Part shown: positions 44,064-54,903 of the stretch, one piece after another
How the letters are laid out: every line of letters starts with the position of its first letter
Numbering within the stretch: the stretch's first letter is position 1
Origin: Gautieria morchelliformis
Taxonomy: Eukaryota; Basidiomycota; Agaricomycetes; Gomphales; Gomphaceae
Assembly: GCA_015179125.1 (NCBI GenBank)
Contig: WHVA01000250.1
Location: 62,001 to 126,000, forward strand
Direction: 5' to 3'
Length of the DNA stretch: 64,000 nucleotides
Notes under the pieces: generated by a model
What the model was told of the DNA's origin: nothing
The model's database searches: none
Seen by the model: the letters and a program-made list of their open reading frames with translations, nothing else
Program-made: the position numbers and the translations under genes

Positions 44064-44449
44064 GAAAGCAACGCGAGCGTGGAAACTGAATGCAAGTGCA
44101 GCTGGCGAGCAAAAATCGAAAAACACCTGTGCGATGTGGGAGCGCTGCGGGCGAGCGAAGCACAGGGGCGACTCATGGAGTCGCTGAGTAGGCAGGGGTG
44201 GTCCGTCCGCTGAGACACGTATGACGGTCCAATGACGTGGACGCTGACATGTTCAGCGGGACTCAAGACTACTCGCGTGGTGAAGTTCAGCCGAACTTCA
44301 AGAGAAAAAGAAAGAGAGAGAGATGCTTACAGCCAGTTAAAAGTACAGGAGTGAAGGAAGAAAATAAGAGATAAGACTCAGCATGCTGCGGCAAAAGAGC
44401 CTGCAGGTGGGGGCGGAATTCACCGCGTGTAAGAACGCTCCGCTACTTA
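44064..44449. repeat. split direct repeat X, outer copy
   Basis: This is the left terminal repeat of the Ngaro-like element on the minus strand, matching 39494-39870. It abuts the truncated end of the copia C LTR at 44456. Confidence 0.85.
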
Positions 44450-44559
44450 CATGCTGAATAATTATTGCTATACGAGAATTACTCAGTGTTTGCTTCGGGT
44501 TGCAAACGACTGTTGTTACTACCTAAACAAGAATTACTACAATGCATAGATAAGTAAAG

Positions 44560-44632
44560 AAATAACTCGAGACTTGGAATATCTCTTACCTCAGTGTTCG
44601 CTTCGGGTTGCAAATGACTGAGGGAAGAAGAT
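44560..44632. repeat. internal duplication in the copia C LTR
   Basis: The LTR contains the block CTCAGTGTTCGCTTCGGGTT twice, about 118 bp apart (near 44486 and 44590). The same pair is in the 5' LTR near 49301 and 49411. The duplication was therefore present before insertion. Confidence 0.6.
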
Positions 44633-44830
44633 GTACTAGCTAGCTGCTTTATACTCTAGGGAACAATGGGGGGAATAGGACAATGGCTGCTGCGCAGTGG
44701 ACTATCTATTTATGACGGACAATGGAATTTATAAGGAACAATGAAACCTTGAGTTGTTTGTCACATGGTGTGACACGGGTGACACGGTTTGCTTGCGTCA
44801 CCCCTCGCGTTGCCATTCCCACACTCCCCC

Positions 44831-47461
44831 TCAAACCGTAGTCAGCCCGAGCTCTACTGCAAAGTGCTTGACTTTTGCAGATGGCAAAGCCTTGGTGAGT
44901 GTGTCTGCGGCCATGTCGTCGGTCGGGCAGTAGACTAACCGAACTGCCCCTTTTTCGACAATCCAGCAAATGAAATGATACCGTACATCTATGTGTTTGG
45001 TTCTCGCGTGGTACTGATGGTCCTTCGTGAGCGCAATAGCTGATTGGTTGTCGGAAAACAGGGTCATGGCGGACAACTTGTTGTTGAAAAGCTGTTTGAT
45101 AAGGGAGCGAAGCCATAAAGCTTCTTTTGCCGCGTGAGTTACTGCCACATATTCGCTCTCTGTTGTGGACAGAGAGATGATGTTTTGCCTTTTTGCGCTC
45201 CAGGAAACTGCAGCACTGTGAATTATAAACGCGTATCCGGAAATAGCGTGCCTGTCCTGCGCCATGCTGCCGTCAGTGTCGGCGTAACCGGTCAGCGCGT
45301 TTTTTGCATGTCCATAAGTCAGCCAAAGGTTCGCAGTTCCTTTTAGATACTGAAAAATTCTTTTTACAGCATTCCAGTGAGTAGGGCCGAACTTCATTGA
45401 GTATCGGGATACACTTTGAACAGCGAAAGCAATGTCAGGGCGCGTTCCTAATGCCGTGTACATCAATGATCCTACAGCCTCTCTGTATGGCGTGTCTCGC
45501 ATCAGAGCCCATTCGGCAGTGGTTTTGGGTGTTTGGGACATCAAAAGCAACAGACCGTGTTGCATTGGTGTGGACGCGGGCTTCAGGTCATCGAGATTGT
45601 AACGGTGTATTATGGAGGCGATATAGGATCTTTGAGAAAGATGAATGGTATGTCTTTCTCTGTCACGTTTGAGTTCGATCCCTAACAGCCAGTGTAGTTT
45701 GCCCAGGTCTATTATTTTGACGTGCCTCGCAATTCCTGCCTTGAACTGTTTTACTAACATTTCCGTCGTTGCTGCAATCGTGCAATCATCGACATGTACC
45801 AAAACAATCACGAGCGAGTCATTCGAGCGACGAAAGAATACGGCCTGGTCTACATCGCAGCGAGAGAAGAGCAGTTTGGTAAGCATGATATCCACGAGTT
45901 TTTGATACCATCATCAACCAGACTGCTTAAGTCCATATAGCGTTTTCTGTAGGTGTCAAACCTTACCAGAAGAGCTTGGAGTGTGATACCTTGGGGGTTG
46001 AGACATGTAGATCGTCTCATTATTGGTGATTTCTCCGTTTAGATATGCGCCTTTGATATCTATTTGATGTAACTCCATATCATTTGCAGCGGCCAGGGCA
46101 AGTACCGTGCGAATTGAGGCAAGTTTTGCAACAGGAGCAAAGGTATCGAAGTAGTCCACTCCAGGTACTTGCGAGAATCCTTGAGCAACGAGTCGAGCCT
46201 TATAACGTACCACATTTCCAGCTGAATCTTTCTTGGCGTGGAAAACCCATTTGGAGCCTATGATGTTGGCTCCAGGTGGGGCTTCGGTGAGTTTCCAGGT
46301 ACCGGCATCGCAGAGCACTGCTAATTCTTTGTGAATAGCTGCCTCCCACAAATGCCAATCGGGGTGTCGTTTGGCTTCAGCAAGGGACCGTGGTTCTATG
46401 GCTTCAAGTTCGCTTGTCTCAGCTACAAGTGCATACTCATCAAGTTCGTCGGCTAGCATTAACCAATCAGATGATCCTACTCCTTCTAGGACTTCTGTGT
46501 TCGTCTCAATGGTAGTAGGCATTTGAACTCCTGTTGGAATGACTGGATCAGAGGATCGGTGAGTGGAAGTTCCATGTCCTTCCAGAATGTCGCAGATTTG
46601 CTGACTTGGCTTGCATACACGTTTGGTGGGTACTTCGGCTTCGGAGTCGGATGGAATTTGGTTGGCTGTGCCGCTAGGTGGGTTGATGGTGGGTGCTGAG
46701 GCAACAGAGATTTTGGCCCCTTGAGGGGAAGGTGAGTCAGTTACCATCTCGGTAACTTGCCAATCCTCCCCCTTGAGATGTGGAGCTGACAAACTTGAGT
46801 TGTTGAAGTGAACGTTCCTCTTGACAGTTACCATTTGTTTTTCAGGCCAATAGATCCTATACCCTTTGCTGCCCTCATCAATCCCGAGCCATTGACCCTC
46901 TGATACGCGTCCCCCGAGTTTGTCACCACCTTCTATGCGCACCCATACTCTCTCACCCCATTCCCGTACGTGTTTCAGGTCAGGCTTTTTTCCGAAAGCT
47001 GCTTCGTACAGTGTTTTTCCTGAAATGGCCTTAGTCGATGTGCGATTCATTAGCCATACAACGTGACGCGCAGCCTCGCCCCATAGGAATCTCGGCAATC
47101 CACTGGCGTGTAGCAGGGCTTGTACATGTTCAACGATGCTTCTGTTGCGACGCTCGGCGACTCCATTGTGTTGGGGCATGTTGTGCACGGTGAGTTTCTG
47201 CATGGTTCCTTTTGACTTCAGGTACACTATGAATTCCTTGCCTAGGTATTTGCCGCCTCTGTCTGAGTGGAGTGTCTTGACACAAGTGTTCAGCTGCGTG
47301 TTGCACCACGAGTCGTACTCCTTGTACGCTGCAAGAGCCTCGTTCTTTGTGCGCAACAAATGTAAGTGCGTTAATCTAGACATGTCGTCTGTGAAAGTGA
47401 CATAGTACCATTTGCCAGCTTTGGTGGCAACTGGGGCCAGTCCCCATAGATTGCTATGCAC
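44831..47461 (-). pseudogene. pol: integrase, reverse transcriptase and RNase H remnant (copia C)
   Basis: Two long frames, 47461-45956 and 45895-44831, hold the copia enzymes. Integrase core motifs are TDDMSRLTHLHLL, HSDRGGKYLG and NGVAERRNRSIVEHV, the Asp-Asp-Glu pattern. Reverse transcriptase begins near WEAAIHKELAVL and continues with GSKWVFHAKKD and LAAANDMELHQIDIKGAYLN. The palm region follows with VLVHVDDCTIAA. RNase H ends with TKHIDVRYHFICWIVEKG. The order integrase before reverse transcriptase is diagnostic of Ty1/copia. It is broken between the two frames. Confidence 0.88.
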
Positions 47462-47727
47462 CTCGTCGCCAAAACTTGAGGCACGACTGCCCTCCCTGGC
47501 TTTCAGGATGGGTTTGCGAGTCGCCTTAGCATATACGCAAGACTCGCAAAAGAAGGGGTTTCCCGATGGTAAGACTTCGAGCTTTAATCCTGTTACCAGA
47601 CCATTGGTAACCAGTTTTTAGCTGTCTCTGGGGCAATGTGTCCCATACGCCGGTGAAATTGGTCCAAGCTGAGTGTTTCTACAGCAGTATTCGCTGCATC
47701 AGACTCATGTGTGACTTTGTAAAGGCC

Positions 47728-49216
47728 TCATCCAGATTTTTCGACTTTTCCGACCTTCTGGCCATTTCGCTCTTGTATAATGCATTTGCCGTCTGCAAAT
47801 GTCAGAGTGAAACCGGCCTCGTCGAGTCTTCCAACTGATACGAGGGTATAGCCAACCTCAGGTGAGTACAACACCTCAGTTAGCCTTAGCTGAGATGTCG
47901 TGACTCCGTTCAGTACATCGATCACGATCTCACCTGTTCCAACCGCATTGAAACTCTGCTTATTCGCAGCTTGGAATGACTTAGGACTTATGGCCTTAAA
48001 GTCTGTCACTGCCTTGCAGTATGGGGTGATATTCCTGGTGCAGCTGGAGTCGTATACCTTGATGTGCGTTTGATTTTCTGCTTCTGTGCTGTCTTTGATG
48101 TGGACAGCGTTTGCATTTTCAGCTTCTGCGACCGCTTGAGCATCATAGATGTTGACTGGGTAAGCACACTCGCTTCTGTCAACATTATCCTGTGACTCGA
48201 TACACTCAGGGTTGTCACCCATTTCAGAAAACCAATCCTCGGCATGTTCTTCAGCATCCGAGTCAGACTCGTAGTTCGATAGCAGTACTGGGAGCTCGTC
48301 GTCATCATCGAGATTGGCTATCAAATCAGACGATGAAGATGAGGCTGCTTTCTTCGTGGCCTTTGCAGAGCCACCCCCTTTTGTGAGTTGTGTTTCTTGT
48401 CACCGGTCTCTTTAACAGGCTTGGGACATTTATTCTTGTAGTGTCCCTTGTCACCGCAGTTCCAGCATGTCCCTTTCGGTTTTCGATCGGTTTTCTTTCC
48501 CTTCCCATTAGGTGAGACAAACATTGCCTCATCCTTGTCTTCGCCTTTCCCACTACCATGCCCTGAGCGTCTAGATCGCTGAGCTATGTGACCCTCATAC
48601 TCTTCAGATACTAACATAATGAGTTCATCGGGGTCGATAGTTTTTGTTGAGCTGTATAGCTTGGCACCGGCTAGAAGGTTCGATGCGAAGGCTGAAAGAT
48701 GCGGGGGAGGGATTTTATGATCGTTGATCGGTAATTGTTTTCTTCGATGTCTACGCTGAAGGTAGCTAACTCTTCTTTCTTGACTCATAGTCCATCGAGG
48801 AATTCGCGGATGTTCGACTTGTCAGGGCACTTAGATTGCATGAAATGCGTACGCAAATCTGCTTGTGGAAAAGCTCCTTTTGTTGAGAATTCTTTTACGG
48901 TCAGTGCCCATCGTTCTGTCAGGGCGGATTTGCCGTGTATGCGGATCAGGGTGGAGTCAGGTATTCGGTGAGTCAAAAGTGCTTTCGCGGTACAGTCCTC
49001 CTTGACCCATTTAGCAAGGGCCTCCTCTTCGTCAGTTGTAGGCAGTACACTGACAGGCAGCTGAGGGGTCGTGCCATCGAAATACCCCCACAGGCCTTTG
49101 GCTTCGATGGCGTCTTGGAAACGCATTGAGAACGCGGTCCAGTTGAGACCGTTGGCCATGAGCTTGGGTACCGAGGAAGGGAGGAGGTCGGTGGTGGTAA
49201 GAGTTGTGGTAGGCAT
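47728..49216 (-). pseudogene. gag: Gag and protease remnant (copia C)
   Basis: Gag starts at 49216 (MPTTTLTTTDLLPSS), with the copia capsid pattern LNWTAFSMRFQDAIEAKGLW. Its second part, about 48788-48321, carries the zinc knuckle CWNCGDKGHYKNKC. The protease-like part at 48324-47728 has YDSSCTRNITP and LRLTEVLYSPEVGYTLVSVG. The parts sit in three frames, so the region has a few breaks. Confidence 0.8.
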
Positions 49217-49451
49217 GATTCAGGAGGGAGCTGGAAGGTCTATTGTATTAGGTGCGGGGCCCAATAACCTGTAAGAATAATTATTGCTATACGAGAATTA
49301 CTCAGTGTTCGCTTCGGGTTGCAAACGACTGTTGTTATTACCTATACGAGAATTACTACAACACATGGATAAGTAAAGAAATATCTCGAGACTTGGAATA
49401 TCTCTTACCTCAGTGTTCGCTTTGGGTTGCAAACGACTGAGGGAAGAAGAT

Positions 49452-49799
49452 TACTGTTTTCCCGGCTCCAGCTTAGGCCGCGACAAAGCCGGAGCCAAGC
49501 CCTTACAGGCCGAGCTGAGCTGGGCCGTGGCCATCTCCAGGCCGTCCCAAAAAGCCTAGCTCAGGATTTGACAAGCCTGAGCCGAGCCGTGAAGCTGCGG
49601 CTCTTGAGCGCCTAGATGGTATGGGTGAAGCCACCCTAAGAGGCTCGACGGCACCCAGGCACAGCGCCCCGGCACCATGCATGGGAAAATTAGATAAGGC
49701 GCTTAACATCCAAATGAGGGACGAAAAGGGTGTTTTTCACCCTGCAGCCATGCTCCAGCGAGCCGGGGCTAAAGCTGAGCTGAGCCGGAGCCAGGCCTG
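49452..49799 (+). repeat. hAT-type subterminal region
   Basis: This AGCC-rich segment includes GATTTGACAAGCCTGAGCCG and TTGAGCGCCTAG, a diverged match in inverted direction to the end region of the hAT element at about 53200-53392. It is likely the opposite end of the same hAT element, or of a relative. No clean terminal TAGTG-type end is visible at the join to the copia LTR at 49451. Confidence 0.5.
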
Positions 49800-50118
49800 T
49801 GTAAATAACCTAGATACCATACATGTATTCTAGTTATTACATAATCCCAGTGGGCCCCTTAGGGACCCACTGTATAGTTTATGCGTGGGAACCGGCCAGC
49901 GGTTCACATCGCATCTTACCCTTACACTGTCACTACGTAGCATCAGAATACCACACCTTGGTCAAGTTCTGTGTGCCCTTGTGACAATAGGCATAAGATA
50001 GACATCTTTACACCTTTTTGAACTATCCTGCAGTTGATCGCCACGTGACCAACCAATTGTGGATTTGAAGCAATCTTGAAAAAGATCGCTGTGTCAACGA
50101 CTAAACATCGTTGAGACC
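49800..50118 (+). mobile_element. LTR and leader of an element 1-type retrotransposon
   Basis: 49800-50012 is an LTR of the element 1 family, about 88-90% like the one at 5374, followed by the same leader to GTTGAGACC at 50118. There it is interrupted by an LTR of family B. The gag-like piece of the same element lies at 51234-51996 in reverse direction. Confidence 0.8.
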
Positions 50119-50610
50119 TGTAAGAACCCGGCCTTTGGCCGGTTACTTACCGGTATAACTCTCTTCTGAGCCCGAGCCTTGTGATACTCGTGCCCGAGTA
50201 CATATGATTCTTATCCTGCGCCCGAGCACGAGCACGAGCTAGAGCTCATATCCGACCATGATCCCATGCCCGTATCCCCTTAGTTACTGATTCCGCTCCA
50301 TCCTGCATCATTCATATATTACCTCGCCCTGACCTCACCCTGACCTCCACTAATATGTTCACCCCTGACTTGTACCCTCGCTCGTATATAAACCCCCCTG
50401 TATGCATTCCTACTCCTCAGTCTGAAAATCAACTATCGTATAACTTCGATCCCTAGTTAGTTTCTAAGCCTCGCCTCTTAAGCCAAACCTCACCTCTTAT
50501 TCGTTTACCTCTGAAGTTGGGACTCGTGCGTAGGGTCGGCGCAGCACATAAGCTGAAGCCTAGTCCCTCTCCGACTTCCCCATCCAAACCTCACCCCATA
50601 ACCTCGGACC
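50119..50610 (+). mobile_element. solo LTR of gypsy B family, larger part
   Basis: It starts TGTAAGAACCCGGCC, directly after AGACC (50114-50118), and matches 20978-21470. It stops at 50610, where hAT sequence begins. The end of an LTR of this family is found in reverse direction at 52050-51997, followed by GGTCT (the reverse complement of AGACC). So the LTR was inserted in the leader of the element 1-type copy and later split by an inversion. Confidence 0.8.
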
Positions 50611-51233
50611 TTTCCCGGTCACAAGGTTGCCCGCACAGAGATTTTGGATTTATTCCAGAGTCATCTCCGGGATCTCAAGAAGCTTCTAAATGTAAGTGTA
50701 ATATATTATATATACTGTAATCTCCATAAGTCTCACTGGCACTTGCAGAGTGACTCGGTGAAAGGCCGTGTTTCAACCACGTGCGATGCATGGCAAGCTT
50801 CAAACGTTGATGGGTACTTCGCAGTCACAGGGCACTGGATTGAGGAAGGGAAGGAGGGTTTAAGCCTGCAGAGTGCCCTGTTAGGATTCACGCGCGTGAA
50901 TAACGCTCACTCAGGCAGACGGTTAGGACAAGCACTTTTCAAAATTCTTGATCGCGTTGGTATCATACACAAAGTACGTAGCTCTTGTTCAATGCACAAC
51001 AATCTCATGTCACACCCTTCAGGTTGGTTGGGTGACATGCGACAACGCAAGTAACAATACAACGATGATGGAGGAGCTGGCAACACGCATCCAGGAACGT
51101 ACCAGGAAGCCGTTCGACGCTGAACAACAGCGCATCCGGTTAGTCCAATTTCTCCTGACGGCATTTGCTGCTTGTCCTGCTCCTTTCGTCGCGGGTCTTC
51201 TGCGTCGTGGCCGCGTTCGTTAGCTGCGGACTG
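50611..51233 (+). pseudogene. hAT transposase, middle/C-terminal part
   Basis: This is a fragment of the DDE-type hAT transposase in plus orientation with two GT..AG introns (50692-50748 and 50974-51022). Exons encode ILDLFQSHLRDLKK, then VKGRVSTTCDAWQASNVDGY with AVTGHWIEEG, then VGWVTCDNASNNTTMMEEL. TTCDAW and VTCDNASNN are the conserved hAT blocks holding catalytic Asp residues. The fragment ends at about 51180-51233, where it meets gag-like sequence of an LTR element. Its N-terminal partner is at 52051-53108 on the other strand, and the join between them is a small inversion. The C-terminal dimerisation domain is missing. Confidence 0.8.
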
Positions 51234-52050
51234 TCATGAGCTCGGAGGTGTTGTGTCGTGTTCCCCACGTGGGCGGAGGGCCTTCTGGACGTCCTCCAGT
51301 GTGGCTGCGTCCTGTAGCCTGATCTCCTCCACCTGGTGGAGTTCCTTGCCGATTGCCATTAAGGCGGAGGCAGCGTTGTCAAGCTGCGATGCTAGCTGAT
51401 TGTGCTTGTGGCGCGTGAGCGTGCTCCAGTGCAGCGCAGCCTGCACCTGCTTGTTCAGTGCCTCTGCCGTCTCTTGGTCGATGGCGTGAGCTCTTGAGCT
51501 CTTGCGACTGGAGCTCGAGTATTCCGAGCCCTGACCATCATCTGGGGCTCGTCTTTTTTGCTGTCGTCCCCCTTTGGGGAAGATCGTCATCGCTCTACTT
51601 CGTGAGTGGCGGTTCGAGTCGTGGCTTTGTGCCCGCCTTGACATTGATGCTCTGCCATCTGACGATGGCAAGACCTCTCTGCCCTTTCCTTTGTCTCTGG
51701 GCAGAGGGGATTGGGGGGGCGGCACCGGCTTGTTGCCCAGCGTCGTCTCTTCCTCGATCACGCTCAATGAGACATGGTTGGGATTTTCCTCATCCTCTAT
51801 TGGGGGGACGAGGGTGGTGATATATACGATCTCTCCGTCTTCTAGCATCCTGGACTCTTGGTCCAGGGTAGTGTCAGCCGTCATGTCGATGGGCTGCGCC
51901 TGTGGCGTGGACCGCGAGCTCGTCGCTCGTGTCCGTCTTTGACTGCGTGGAATCATCACGCTCGCAGCCGACAGTAGAAGGTCTACTGGAGGGTCTTGTT
52001 ACGGTACGATCCGTCGTAAGGTTGACCGAGGTCGGGGGTGAAACCCGAGA
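51234..52050 (-). mobile_element. gag-like piece of the element 1-type copy, with an LTR B end
   Basis: The minus strand, 51959-51234, is open for 241 residues. Its beginning (SSRSTPQAQPIDMTADT) matches the start of the element 1 Gag, then it diverges into a Ser/Arg-rich part and a helical part (NKQVQAALHWSTLTRHKHNQ). 52050-51997 is the end of the family B LTR and 51996-51992 (GGTCT) its target duplication. The whole block lies in reverse direction to 49800-50610. It is a broken fragment. Confidence 0.65.
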
Positions 52051-53108
52051 CATGTTCCTTGCCACGTGAGGCCAGAGAGATCATCTCACGGAATCGTGGG
52101 TGTTCGAGGCCTGAAATAGGCTATGGCATGATTGATGAATGGTATCTGTTGAAGATAGACTGAAAATATGCTCACTTGATCTGTTGCAATCAACCATTCT
52201 ATTGCCACTCGCTTAAAAAGGGCATCAGAGTAGGGTGGGAGCTTCTCCTTGGCTTCTTTGGGTGCGGCCTTGTCAAAGTGATCGGTAAGCAGCTTATTGC
52301 TCGCAGCGGCCTTGGCATCCTTGCGAGCTTGGGGCAATTTGCTAATAAATCCCATTTTCTTACACCACTCATTGTATTTGCCCTGAATAAAATAGATTAG
52401 GAAGCTCTTACAATAACAGATGGGCATGCTGTGACCTGATGGAATGCTTGCATGTGCCTTCGGAGCGTGGATACATCGTGGGTGTATACGGCTTTGTGTC
52501 TATCCCCTTTGCTAATATATGGATTAGTAGGTATCTTGATTTGAATGAGATGTTGCTACGTACACACATAGCTTGCACTCAATTAGCCTTTTGCCCTCTT
52601 CAACACGTGCATTAGCGAAGAAGAATTGAATGTCAAGCGTGCGGTCCTTGATTTTATTGCTACTCGTTTCAGGTACACTATCTATATCATCTAGATCCAC
52701 AAGCCATCCATCTGGATGCATGGCGTCATGGTCTAGGCTGAGCTGCGTGTCAGCAGGTACCACTGTTGGAAGAATGCAACCTCGAATTATATAATACGGT
52801 GCAGCGATAAATGAAGCAAACTCACTAGCGGCAGCTGCATCTTTTTCTGTGTTATCCTTCTGTTGACCGGAAACCCTCTTAGCCTTTGAGGGTTCTGATG
52901 CACTCTTCAGTCTCTTGTCCCTATGATTGTCAGTTTTATCTTCTCTAGACTTTGCTGATACTTTTCCCTTCTGCGAGGCAACGTTTAAAGGATCACGTAG
53001 CGCTGCACTCGGCTTGACCACACGCCTGGTGCTTGTGACCGTTGGCACTGTAGGTAGCTCCATCTCCGAGTTGCTATCAGATGTATCCACACGCTGTGCC
53101 CGGGGCAT
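52051..53108 (-). pseudogene. hAT transposase, N-terminal part with BED finger
   Basis: The gene starts on the minus strand at 53108 (MPRAQRVDTSDSNSEMEL) with a low-complexity basic N-terminus. A BED-type zinc finger follows, with C-x2-C in RLIECKLC and H-x4-H in LRRHMQAFH, separated by an intron of GT..TTAG type near 52560-52505. Further exons encode YNEWCKKMGFISKLPQAR, FKRVAIEWLIATDQ and, after another intron, GLEHPRFREMISLASRGK, a typical hAT order. BED fingers bind the element's ends. The sequence ends at 52051, at an inversion breakpoint. The continuing part is at 50611-51233 on the plus strand. Confidence 0.8.
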
Positions 53109-53191
53109 AGTAGTATATGAACGAGAGAGAAAATTTAACTACATTGTTGAGGTAAAATAATATAATTACATGCCTATGTGAGGGTAGAACT

Positions 53192-53392
53192 AACCTTTTT
53201 TGGTCACCGAAGATCCTTGGGCTCAGGCGCCCATAAGCCGTGGCTTCCGGGCTCAGCTCGGGCTTGTCAAAACCCAAGCCAGGCCAGGAAGTCCGCTGCG
53301 CCAACGGCTTGGGCCTGGCCTGGCTCGGGCTTTTGGTGGCTCGGCTCGGGCTAAGCCGCGGCCTGGGCCGGGCCGTGCCCATCACTATTTGA
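53192..53392 (-). repeat. hAT terminal and subterminal repeats
   Basis: Read from 53392 leftward, the end is TAGTGATGGGCACGGCCCGG, which fits the YARNG start of hAT terminal inverted repeats. It is followed by many AGCC/GGCT-rich units that probably bind the transposase. The flank TTTGAGCATTCACTGTG (53393 on) is the start of repeat R, as at 32254, so the hAT end abuts a repeat R copy. Confidence 0.65.
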
Positions 53393-54903
53393 GCATTCAC
53401 TGTGTTCACTAATACATATACATGATATTAACGCCTAAAATCCAATCTTGACATCACGCTTTAGACTTCCAGCCCATGCTTGATGCTCTAGGTATGGAGA
53501 TGTGGTTGGTTCAGCCAGCTTTTCTTCAATTTTCATGCTCCACTGAGGTCACGTGATTGATTACATAAGTGGCCAAATGCTTCCATTGTCCTTGCCTAAA
53601 AATTTTCTGAGCATGCATGTCCTTGCATCATACAAGTGATTTCCTGCACTTTTGTAAAATTCAAGTTTTTTGTCTATATACAGCTCAATTTTTATTCAAA
53701 TAATATTCTGTTTCCTGGGACTCATTTCTAGAGGTTATTTGCATGGATTGTAGGAGGCAAAGTGGTGAAAAAGTGACCATGTGAACATCTATTGAGCTCA
53801 AAATATTGGGGTAAAGTAGATTGTGTAAGAGTGTCCTCTATCTTAGACCGATCTATCACGCATGGTGACGCCTCGATTTGGGAAGTTAAGCAGGGGGACG
53901 TCACCGCCGTAAAAAAAGCTCAGACGCGCCGAGGCACACTTCACCCGGCCAAAACATTAGGTGTGGAGCCCTGGGATTCGAACGAGCTACGTCAGACGTT
54001 GCCATCTTAGGTCCGATGTTGCCCAGATGAGGTTTTACCACTCATCTAGCAGGGAGCATCCAACAGCTCAACAGATATAGTCTATATATGTGTTCTCGCT
54101 CCTACGTGCAAACCTGGCAGCGACCTCACTCTAGCGTCACTTGAGTCTTCCGCAGTCCTGTTCAAGGCTCCTGTCAGCAGCCACGGGGCTGTCACAATAA
54201 TTTGTAAATAGAAAAAAAAATCTGCGTTTGCATCTTAGATAAATCTCAGACGCATTCTCGTCGTGGCTACTAGCTAGTAATTTGGTGCTACATCAACAAC
54301 TGCACCGACCCCAATGCACTGGTGCTACCTACAGTCCTAGCTTCTCCTTTACTCGATCGGCCTATCACTCCTATCACTCCGAGTCATCCTTGCTTCGCGC
54401 AGCGTCCGTAACCATCCCACGACGTCCTCGACGCGACGCTGCCACGTCGGCTTCCTGGTGCCGCTCCCTCCTCCAGCGCAACCCGAACAACGCCATTGTC
54501 GTCCGAACCACCATGCGCCATGCTCCATGCACCCGCCGCCGCCCGTCTAGTTACGGTAAAACACCTCCCTTGCCACCCCTTTCTTCAGAAGCATCTGATC
54601 ACTCGCGTTGACGCAGCATTTCCCTCCACTTACCAAGTATCCATCTCGCGCCCGGCGGTCTCTCCAGCGTGTGATGGGGAGATCAAGCGTACATTATTGT
54701 TGGAGCGTGCTTTACGGACGAGCGCGCCCTCCAGATCCTAGTCGTTGGGAGCTTGGCGTTTACCGTATACCGTGTTGACAAGCGTCCGCCCGACAACATT
54801 ACGATGAACTCATTGGTAACGTTTTGCCTGGGTGAGTGGGCCTTGGCGCGTCTGAGCCTTTTTTTCGCTGGTGATGATGCGCGATAGATCGGTCTAGTAC
54901 CAC
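53393..54903 (+). repeat. repeat family R, copy 3, with both terminal inverted repeats
   Basis: 53393-54815 matches copy 1 closely. The part 53838-54903 is bounded by inverted repeats of about 100 bp: the right one reads inward GTGGTACTAGACCGATC, then GGCTCAGACGCGCCAAGG, and the left one shares AGACCGATCTATC and CTCAGACGCGCCGAGG but has an extra 35 bp. This copy has a shorter interior than copies 1 and 2. It looks like a non-autonomous DNA transposon of about 1.07 kb. Short frames in it (for example at 54282) recur in all copies but show no domain. Confidence 0.65.

Larger units (their letters stand above)
39259..44452 (-). mobile_element. Ngaro-like tyrosine-recombinase retroelement
   Basis: This 5.2-kb element on the minus strand encodes Gag, reverse transcriptase with RNase H, and tyrosine recombinase. 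In minus-strand order its repeats are X (44449-44064), coding part, Y (39976-39878), X (39870-39494), Y (39357-39259). This A1-ORFs-B1-A2-B2 pattern of split direct repeats is the hallmark of the Ngaro/PAT group of the DIRS order, which integrate through a recombinase rather than an integrase. X copies and Y copies differ by only a few percent, so it is fairly young. All parts are present; it looks close to whole, with perhaps one or two breaks in the gag part. Confidence 0.85.
44456..49451 (-). mobile_element. Ty1/copia element (copia C)
   Basis: This copia element on the minus strand has gag, protease, integrase, reverse transcriptase and RNase H in the usual order. The 3' LTR is 44823-44456 (starting TGTGGGAATGGC, after the purine tract GAGGGGGAG). 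What remains of the 5' LTR is 49270-49451, followed at once by GGTTATTGGGCCCCG, a likely primer-binding site. The shared LTR parts differ at about 10 of 175 positions, so this insertion is older than element 1. Both outer ends are cut, one by the Ngaro-like element and the other by hAT-type sequence. The coding part is broken in a few places. Confidence 0.88.

Noticed and set aside
54282-54741. Frames shared by the R copies (54282, 33131 and 38029 regions) as a conserved gene
   Set aside because: Several frames are conserved equally because the DNA is nearly identical; lengths differ between copies and no domain is visible.
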